From NCBI GenBank assembly GCA_003483645.1, contig DMYM01000087.1, positions 1 through 12,072 of the forward strand: a DNA stretch of 12,072 bases. The letters are read 5' to 3'. Of the stretch, positions 6,744 to 12,072 are shown piece after piece. The DNA comes from Verrucomicrobiales bacterium (GTDB lineage Bacteria; Verrucomicrobiota; Verrucomicrobiia; Verrucomicrobiales; Akkermansiaceae). The notes beneath the pieces are model-generated. The model ran no database searches, was not told the DNA's origin, and was given only the letters and a program-made list of their open reading frames with translations. Each line of letters starts with the position of its first letter. The first letter of the stretch is position 1. The translations under genes and the position numbers were made by a program.

Positions 6744-8117
6744 TCAATGCAGCAGTTTGAGCAGTTTCTTAAGCACCTTCGGGGAGACCATGGCATAAAT
6801 GTGGTCGCCTGCTTCCACCACATCATCGGGACCCGGCACAATAGCTTTCAACCCCCGCAGCAATCCCACCAGGACTGACCCGGCAGGCCAGTCGATTTCA
6901 CTAACCTTCATTCCCACCGCCCTGGCCTTCCTGCCCACATTGGTTCCGATCACCTGACCGGCCGTAAACTTCTTGGCTACATAGTACTTCTCACCGGTCA
7001 GATAGCGTTCAATGTAGCGTCTGGTCGCCTCCCGCGGACTGACCGCTGCCACTACTCCAAACTGTCGACCGCTCGATCCAATCGCGCGCGCATAATCCGC
7101 CCGGTGAATGATGGTCAGGCAATTCTTGACCCCTATATTATTGGCCTGCAGGCAGGTCATCACATTGTCCTCGTCACTCGAACTGGTGGCCACGAAGAAA
7201 TCAGCCTGCCCCACCTGTTCCTCCTCCAGTTCCGCCACCACCGTGGCATCAGCATTGATCACGGTGGTATCGCTGAGCCGCTCGGTCAGTTCCTGACAGA
7301 CCTTCTCATCCTTCTCGAAGATCCGGACCCGGCAGGACTGCCAGCTCTCCAGCCTCTGTGCCAGGGCAAACCCGTATTCCCCGCCCCCGAAGATCACCAC
7401 CCGCATCGTCTCGGCGCGCTTGCCGCCCTGCTGCAGACTCTCTGCCAGATTCCGCAGGCGCCGCGGCTCCCCAAAGATGGTGGCCACGTCACCTGCCTCG
7501 AGAACTGACTCCGCATCAGGCACGATACTCTCGCCCTCCCGCGTTATCGCGGCGACCCGCGTGCGCTCGGGCACCTTCAGGTCCCTGAGGGTTGTTCCAG
7601 CCGCATCGCTCTTCGCCCCGACCCGGACCTGCTGGACCTCGATCTGGTCCGGCGCCAGTTGCTCGACCTCAACCCTGAGCGAGTCCGGGTTGCGGATGAA
7701 CTTGGCCAGTTCGATTGCGGTCAGGCGTTCCGAACTGAACAGGTCATCGATTCCAAAGTGCCCTCGAAAGTCAAACAGCCATTTGTCCCGCTCAAGGCCT
7801 GGATGAACCCGACTGAGCACCTTCTCCACGCCCATCGCCTTGGCCATGGAGCCACTCATCAGATTCACGGTATTCTCGCTGGTCAGGGCGAGGAAGAGGC
7901 CGCACTCCCCGATATTGGCCTGCGCCAATGCAGCCGGGCTGCTTCCATCGTCGCAGATCACCTTGGCATCAATGCCACTCTCAAGCTCCGCCACCAATCG
8001 CGGGTCCGAATCAATCACCGAGATTCTGTGTGCCTCCCGTGCTCCTTCCCGTGAACGTGAAAGCTCCGTGGCCAAGTGCCGGCCAATCTCTCCGGCTCCG
8101 ACGATAATGATGTTCAT
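6744..8117 (-). CDS. trkA: Trk potassium uptake system, regulatory subunit TrkA
   Basis: This 457-residue cytoplasmic protein gates TrkH through bound NAD(H) or ATP/ADP. It has the full TrkA duplication. RCK_N 1 (about 1-125) begins MNIIIVGAGEIGRHLA, with the GxGxxG motif at 7-12 and the acidic strand-2 end IDSD (35-38). RCK_C 1 spans about 145-225. RCK_N 2 (about 238-355) has RVVIFGGGEYGFALA with GGGEYG at 244-249, and strand-2 end FEKD. RCK_C 2 spans about 378-455 and includes GPDDVVEAGDHIYAM. Length matches E. coli TrkA (about 458). The frame is open to 8174, but the ATG at 8117 starts directly at the Rossmann strand and has GAGG nine bases upstream, so it is the likely start. The last stretch (KVLKKLLKLLH) is basic. 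The gene leads the operon and is divergent from the TPR gene across a 340-base intergenic region. Confidence 0.96.
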   Translation of the reverse strand: MNIIIVGAGEIGRHLATELSRSREGAREAHRISVIDSDPRLVAELESGIDAKVICDDGSSPAALAQANIGECGLFLALTSENTVNLMSGSMAKAMGVEKVLSRVHPGLERDKWLFDFRGHFGIDDLFSSERLTAIELAKFIRNPDSLRVEVEQLAPDQIEVQQVRVGAKSDAAGTTLRDLKVPERTRVAAITREGESIVPDAESVLEAGDVATIFGEPRRLRNLAESLQQGGKRAETMRVVIFGGGEYGFALAQRLESWQSCRVRIFEKDEKVCQELTERLSDTTVINADATVVAELEEEQVGQADFFVATSSSDEDNVMTCLQANNIGVKNCLTIIHRADYARAIGSSGRQFGVVAAVSPREATRRYIERYLTGEKYYVAKKFTAGQVIGTNVGRKARAVGMKVSEIDWPAGSVLVGLLRGLKAIVPGPDDVVEAGDHIYAMVSPKVLKKLLKLLH

Positions 8118-8319
8118 GAGAACAGCCCTCGGCCGCAGCGTTATTCTCCCAGTCCCCCGGGAGCATGCCAGCAAAATCGCCGGAACAGGCTGCTATCCCC
8201 TTCAGGTTAGCAGTTTAAGACACAAGGGACATCTAATCTGCGGGGCAGGGCGGGCGTTCGTCTTCAAAATTCGGCTCACCAGGCGCTCCAACAGTTCCTC
8301 AAATCCGCTTCCTCGTCGG

Positions 8320-8361
8320 GCCGGTGAACGACCGGCTTGTCACGCGGTCGGCCTTGCGGCC
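8320..8361 (-). promoter_or_regulatory. Overlapping, mutually exclusive hairpins in the presumed trkA leader
   Basis: Three stems can form and they compete. In plus-strand terms: GCCGGT (8320-8325) pairs with ACCGGC (8331-8336) around a 5-base loop. CGACCG (8329-8334) pairs with CGGTCG (8345-8350) around a 10-base loop. GGCC (8350-8353) pairs with GGCC (8358-8361). Read on the minus strand, the last stem closes a GCAA tetraloop, a stable GNRA type. The first two stems share bases 8331-8334 and cannot coexist. On the minus strand the group sits about 200-245 bases before the trkA ATG, just after a weak promoter candidate. This could be a regulated leader RNA. GC-rich sequence forms such stems by chance fairly often, and I do not recognise a known riboswitch class here. 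Confidence 0.3.
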
Positions 8362-8368
8362 AGAGCCG

Positions 8369-8398
8369 ATATAACCTATCAAATATCCTTGCGGTGAA
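8369..8398 (-). promoter_or_regulatory. Weak sigma-70-like promoter candidate for trkA
   Basis: On the minus strand TTCACC (8398-8393, four of six matches to TTGACA) is followed after 18 bases by TTATAT (8374-8369), with TATATC one base further as an alternative -10 box. This is the most AT-rich patch in the intergenic region. Transcription would start near 8362 and give a leader of about 245 bases containing the hairpins. The boxes are poor, so confidence is low. Confidence 0.25.
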
Positions 8399-8457
8399 TG
8401 ATGAACGGAAACCGCTCCTCTCTTGGTTTTTTTCAGACACCTATGCCACCCTGAACA

Positions 8458-11400
8458 GTGACCTCTTCCCCACTCTCCCGCCTCGTCGTCGTCTCTCTCC
8501 TCCTCGGCTTTGCCCTCCCCTCCTCCTCCCAGGAGGAGAAACCTGCCCCTGCTGCCCAGCCTCCTGCGGCCAAGGATGGTCAGAATGACCCGACCCTCGA
8601 ACAATATTACGTCGCCAATGGGGCCTACAACCGGAAGCTCTATTCGGTTGCGATTCAGCAATATCAGGCCTTCCTCAATGCGCATCCCGATCACGCCAAG
8701 GCTGACCTGGCCCGTCGCGGGCTCGCCCTCAGCCACTATGCCTCCAAGCAATACAAGGAAGCAATCGAACCCCTCTCCGCCCTCTTGGGAAAAGAGAAAC
8801 TGGATCCGGCCATCAGCCGCGAGCGTCTCGTCATGATGCACGGCCAGTGCCTCCTCATCACCGGCGAGAAGGACAAGGCCAAGGCTCTCTATGCCGCTGA
8901 GATTGCCAACCTCAAGACGCCTGCCTATCTCCACGCTGCTCTCGCCTCGGTCTCCGACGTGAGTTTCAGCGCAGGCCAGTGGGGCGAGGTGGTCACCTGG
9001 ACGGGCAAGCTCCTCGGCGCCCAGCCGAGCAAAGCCCAGGCTGCTCGCGGTTACTACCAGCAGGGCTACGCCCACTATCAGCTCAAGGATCCGGAAAAGG
9101 CCATCGGAGCACTCTCCCAGATCGAAGCCCTGGAAGCGGACCCGGTCTGGATCACGCGTGGCCTCTATCTTGCCGGCGAGTGCTACAATCAATTGAAGAA
9201 ATCCCAGGAGGCCATGCAGGCCTTCCAGAAAGCCCTCCCGGGGCTCAAGGGCAAGGATGCCATCGAATGCCACTACCGCCTGGGCCTCACCCGCTTCGTC
9301 CTCAAACAGTACGAAGAATCCGCAACCGATCTGGCGGCCTACCTTGAAGCGGCCGCCGACGGCCCTCACGCTGCCGAAGCGCAACTCTACCTCGCCCGCA
9401 CTCACCTTGAACGCGGATCCTTCGAGACAGCCGGGACGCAACTGAAAGCCCTCGCCGAGGGGACCAGCAAGGTGACCGCCCGGGCCAACCTCTGGCACGC
9501 AAGAGTCTACACCCGCCCGGAGCCCAAGGATTACACCACCGCTGCCACCATCCTGGCCACCGCCACCGAAACCTACGCTGAATCCCCCATCATCAATGAT
9601 CTGCGCTTCGACTACGCCAACGTCCTGATGGCCAAGCCTGAACCCGATTGGCAGAACGCCCTCGCCTCACTCGCCCTCCTGAGCGCCGCTGAGAGTTTCG
9701 GTCAGCAGGCCGAGGTGCTCAACCAGACCGCCGTCTGCCAGCAGAAGCTCAAGCAGTATGGAGAGAGCCTGGCCTCCAACAACAAGTTCCTGGCTGCCCA
9801 TGCCGAGCACCGACTGGCTGGAGAAGCACGCTTCATGAAGGCCGAGAACCTCTTCCTCCTGGGTAAACTGGAGGAGGCCTCCAAGGGGTATGCCGAGTTC
9901 CTCTCCGCCCACGCCGACCATCCCAACAAAGTGGCCGCCGGCTTCCGTCAGGCGCAGATCCACCACGCTGCCGGTCGCTGGGCCGAATGCCTCAAGGCTG
10001 CCACCGCCATCGCCGCCAACAAACCCGAGGGTCCACTCTACGGTCAACTCCCCTTCATGATCGGTGACTCCCTCTTCCGGCAGAAGAACTGGAAGGAGTC
10101 CATCGCCCCGCTCTCAGAATTCCTCGCTACCAGAGTCGCAAAAACCGACGAGGGCCGGACTGTGAAGGCCGAACCGAACGTGGACACCGCCCTTATCCAG
10201 CTCGCGGTCTGCCATGACCGCAGTGGCAACAAGGAAGCAGCCCTTGATCACCTCGACACGGTCGTCAATCACTACCCCGGCCAGTCCGGCCAGTTACCCC
10301 TCGCCCTCGCGGAGCAGGGACGCCTCGCCTACGAGAGCGGAAATCTGGAACTCGCACGTGCCGCCCTCGAAAGGTTCCGCACCATGGACAAGCCGGAGAA
10401 CGAACTCTTCGCAAAATCGGCCACCAGGCAACGGCCCCGCGTGAATTACTACCTCGGCTGGATCGAAGCGGTAGCCGGAAAGCATGCCGCCGCCGCCGCC
10501 AACTTCAATGCCGTGGTCCAGACCCAGGCCGACCATCCCCTCGCTGCCGACGCCGCCCTGCAGCACGGAATCGCCCTGTTCAATGCGGGCACCTTCGACA
10601 AGTCCACTGCGCAGTTCCAGTCGGTCCTCCAGCAATACGAAAAGCACCCCAAGCTCGCCCGCGTGGTTTACCACCTCGGACTCTCGCTCTCCCGCCAGAA
10701 GGAATTTGCCCACGCCGCCAAGCAGTTCCAACGTATCAACGAAGAGTTCAGCAAGTCGGACTTTGCTGACCACGCTCTCTACGAGTGGGCCTGGTGCGAA
10801 CGCGGAACAAAACGCCAGAAGAAAGCCATCGATCTCTACAATCTCCTTCTCGAGAATCATCCCGAGAGCTCCCTCGCGCCCAAGGTGCAGAGTGAACTGG
10901 CCGAACTCAATGTTGACAGCGGGGCGCAGGACCAGGTCATCGCAAGCCTCTCCGCCACCCTGGAGAAAGTGAAGAAGGAACCCCTCCGCGAGGAACTGCG
11001 TTATCAACTCGCCAGCGCCTACTTCAAGAAGGCCGATCACACCACCGCGGCCGGGCAGTTCGGAAAACTGCTCGAGGACTACCCCCAGTCCAGGTTTCTC
11101 GCTTCCATGCATTTCCAGGCCGGGGAATCGCAACTCCAGCTCAAACAGATCGAAAAGGCCCAGACCCACTTCGCCGCGGCAGCCAAGATCCAGGGCAGCC
11201 CACAGTCCCTGGTCGAATCGATCACCATGCGCCTGGCCGAAACGCAGGCTCTCACCGGGCAGCACAGCGAAGCCGCGGCCTCCTACCAGGCCTTCCTGGA
11301 AAAATTCCCACAGAGCCGCTGGACCCGGAACGCGCGCTTCGGGTTTGCCTTCTCCACCGAGAACGCCGGCGATCCCACCACCGCCCTCGCCGAATATGCC

Positions 11401-11712
11401 AAAATCCTCGACGAACCGAAAACCGACCTCTGGACGGTGCGCAGCCGCTTCCAGACCGGCTCGTGCAATGCCAAGCTCGAAAAGTACGACCAGGCCGTGA
11501 TCAGTTTCGTCAAGGTCGAGATCAGCTACCCGCAGTATCCCCGCTGGCAGGCGGAAGCCGTGCTCGAAATCGGACGCATTCTCCTGTCCCAAAACAAGCC
11601 TGAACAGGCCAGGGAACGCTTCCAGGAAGTAGTTTCGCGCTTCGAGAAGGAAGAAGCGGCCGCCACTGCCAGAAAGCCCCTCACCCCGGCCAACGCAAAC
11701 GGCTCAAACTGA
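8458..11712 (+). CDS. Large exported tetratricopeptide-repeat protein
   Basis: This 1084-residue protein is predicted to be exported and to act as a repeat scaffold in the periplasm or at the cell envelope. It starts with GTG at 8458 and a signal sequence: MTSSPLSR, hydrophobic core LVVVSLLLGFAL (9-20), then PSSSQEE, with cleavage likely near 24. A Pro/Ala linker (about 26-39) leads to TPR-type helical hairpins over nearly the whole length. Examples are QYYVANGAYNRKLYSVAIQQ near 49-68, YRLGLTRFVLKQYEESATDL (about 272-291), ALQHGIALFNAGTFDKSTAQ (about 700-719) and AYFKKADHTTAAGQFGKLLE (about 855-874). The repeats often end in a turn such as HPDH or YPQS, as in BamD/CpoB-type TPRs. An upstream in-frame ATG at 8443 hits a stop after three codons, which supports the GTG. 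There is no lipobox and no enzymatic domain that I can see. The next gene starts 30 bases downstream on the same strand. Confidence 0.9.
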   Translation: MTSSPLSRLVVVSLLLGFALPSSSQEEKPAPAAQPPAAKDGQNDPTLEQYYVANGAYNRKLYSVAIQQYQAFLNAHPDHAKADLARRGLALSHYASKQYKEAIEPLSALLGKEKLDPAISRERLVMMHGQCLLITGEKDKAKALYAAEIANLKTPAYLHAALASVSDVSFSAGQWGEVVTWTGKLLGAQPSKAQAARGYYQQGYAHYQLKDPEKAIGALSQIEALEADPVWITRGLYLAGECYNQLKKSQEAMQAFQKALPGLKGKDAIECHYRLGLTRFVLKQYEESATDLAAYLEAAADGPHAAEAQLYLARTHLERGSFETAGTQLKALAEGTSKVTARANLWHARVYTRPEPKDYTTAATILATATETYAESPIINDLRFDYANVLMAKPEPDWQNALASLALLSAAESFGQQAEVLNQTAVCQQKLKQYGESLASNNKFLAAHAEHRLAGEARFMKAENLFLLGKLEEASKGYAEFLSAHADHPNKVAAGFRQAQIHHAAGRWAECLKAATAIAANKPEGPLYGQLPFMIGDSLFRQKNWKESIAPLSEFLATRVAKTDEGRTVKAEPNVDTALIQLAVCHDRSGNKEAALDHLDTVVNHYPGQSGQLPLALAEQGRLAYESGNLELARAALERFRTMDKPENELFAKSATRQRPRVNYYLGWIEAVAGKHAAAAANFNAVVQTQADHPLAADAALQHGIALFNAGTFDKSTAQFQSVLQQYEKHPKLARVVYHLGLSLSRQKEFAHAAKQFQRINEEFSKSDFADHALYEWAWCERGTKRQKKAIDLYNLLLENHPESSLAPKVQSELAELNVDSGAQDQVIASLSATLEKVKKEPLREELRYQLASAYFKKADHTTAAGQFGKLLEDYPQSRFLASMHFQAGESQLQLKQIEKAQTHFAAAAKIQGSPQSLVESITMRLAETQALTGQHSEAAASYQAFLEKFPQSRWTRNARFGFAFSTENAGDPTTALAEYAKILDEPKTDLWTVRSRFQTGSCNAKLEKYDQAVISFVKVEISYPQYPRWQAEAVLEIGRILLSQNKPEQARERFQEVVSRFEKEEAAATARKPLTPANANGSN

Positions 11713-11742
11713 TAACCTCCAACTCCTCCCGCCCCGAGCGCC

Positions 11743-12072
11743 ATGTCGAGCGATCCGCCGCCCGCGCCCAAGCCCAACCGCAAGCGTAACTTTGCCAAGG
11801 GTCTGGAGCGAGCACGCGAACAGGCGGGGGGCGCTGCCACCTCCTTCGGTGCCTGGCTACGCCAGAAGGCCGGTCCGCAAAGCAAAAAGGCAGCCGTCTT
11901 CTGCGGTAAAAAGGCGGTAGCAGCTGGGCGTAACCTGAGTGCCCTTGGCAGATCCTCTGGTATCCGCCTCAAGTCTTCGCTGGCAGGCCTGAAGGGTCGC
12001 ACGAAAAAGAAGCCAACCGTGCTGCAGGCTGAATTAATGGTGGAGCATGATCCGACCATTCCGCAGCCGCCC
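11743..12072 (+). CDS. N-terminal part of a basic, Ala/Lys-rich protein of unknown function (cut by window edge)
   Basis: An open frame of 110 codons begins at the ATG at 11743, 30 bases after the TPR gene stop, and continues off the right edge. It starts MSSDPPPAPKPNRKRNFAKG and stays strongly basic and low-complexity (GAWLRQKAGPQSKKAAVF at about 37-54, KGRTKKKPT near 85-93) before turning neutral to acidic (ELMVEHDPTIPQPP). There is no signal peptide or membrane span in the visible part, so this portion would be cytoplasmic or a disordered tail. Such tails often precede a membrane or binding domain, which may lie beyond the window. Codon third positions are similar to the neighbours. No ribosome binding site is evident. 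Cotranscription with the TPR gene is likely from the spacing. I do not recognise the family. Confidence 0.7.
   Translation, partial: MSSDPPPAPKPNRKRNFAKGLERAREQAGGAATSFGAWLRQKAGPQSKKAAVFCGKKAVAAGRNLSALGRSSGIRLKSSLAGLKGRTKKKPTVLQAELMVEHDPTIPQPP

Larger units (their letters stand above)
8118..8457. other. Divergent intergenic region between trkA and the TPR gene
   Basis: These 340 bases separate the starts of two divergent genes and should hold both promoters. I see no tRNA, no convincing small ORF and no mobile element. Present are overlapping inverted repeats (8320-8361), an AT-rich patch ATATAACCTATCAAATAT (8369-8386), and a short inverted repeat GCGGT/ACCGC (8391-8395 with 8411-8415) followed after 11 bases by seven T (8427-8433) on the plus strand. 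The T-run is too far from the stem for a standard intrinsic terminator. Confidence 0.6.

Noticed and set aside
8118..8368. Possible tRNA or small-RNA gene in the long intergenic region
   Set aside because: I looked for a T-loop GGTTCRANYCC-like segment, an acceptor stem, and SRP or tmRNA hallmarks on both strands and found none; only local hairpins are present.
8391..8433. Inverted repeat plus T-run as an intrinsic terminator upstream of the TPR gene
   Set aside because: The stem is only five base pairs with a 15-base loop, and the T-run begins 11 bases after it.
8299..9498. A 399-codon open frame on the minus strand, antisense to the TPR gene
   Set aside because: It is low in recognisable structure, covers the well-supported signal peptide and TPR frame, and is the kind of antisense frame that GC-rich codon use produces.
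10294..11592. A 432-codon open frame on the minus strand within the TPR gene
   Set aside because: It is a Gly/Leu/Glu-rich translation typical of a shadow of an Ala/Lys/Glu-rich TPR gene; the plus frame has clear TPR periodicity.

Overview
The window is a stretch of ordinary-looking bacterial chromosome, GC-rich (roughly 60% by eye), with no rRNA, tRNA, CRISPR array, insertion sequence or phage gene that I can see. The mix of genes and the look of the proteins (a WWWGYLRRP-type lipoprotein, a stand-alone PTS IIA domain, a large secreted TPR protein, weak Shine-Dalgarno sequences) suggest a member of the Verrucomicrobiota (Opitutae-like) or a relative. That placement is an impression and was not tested by any search.

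Layout. Positions 1-2608 are read leftward: a stand-alone PTS EIIA protein, then arginyl-tRNA synthetase (argS), then the start of glutamate 5-kinase (proB), which runs off the left edge. Positions 2746-4988 are read rightward: a small predicted lipoprotein, then two adjacent polytopic membrane proteins that look like diverged paralogs of each other. Positions 5046-8117 are read leftward: trkA, a possible 65-residue gene, and trkH, together a Trk potassium uptake system. A 340-base divergent intergenic region (8118-8457) holds overlapping inverted repeats and a weak promoter candidate for trkA. Positions 8458-12072 are read rightward: a 1084-residue exported TPR protein and the start of a very basic protein that runs off the right edge.

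How they may work together. TrkH is the membrane channel and TrkA its cytoplasmic nucleotide-binding regulator. In E. coli the dephosphorylated EIIA(Ntr) protein binds TrkA, so the nearby EIIA gene could belong to the same potassium control circuit; this is inference from family knowledge and proximity. argS and proB share a strand with short spacing and may be cotranscribed. The membrane-protein pair and the lipoprotein have no function I can assign.

The most interesting items are the tandem membrane-protein paralogs, the possible small gene whose stop overlaps the trkH start (ATGA), and the mutually exclusive hairpins in the presumed trkA leader. I did not find a clear new multi-gene system.
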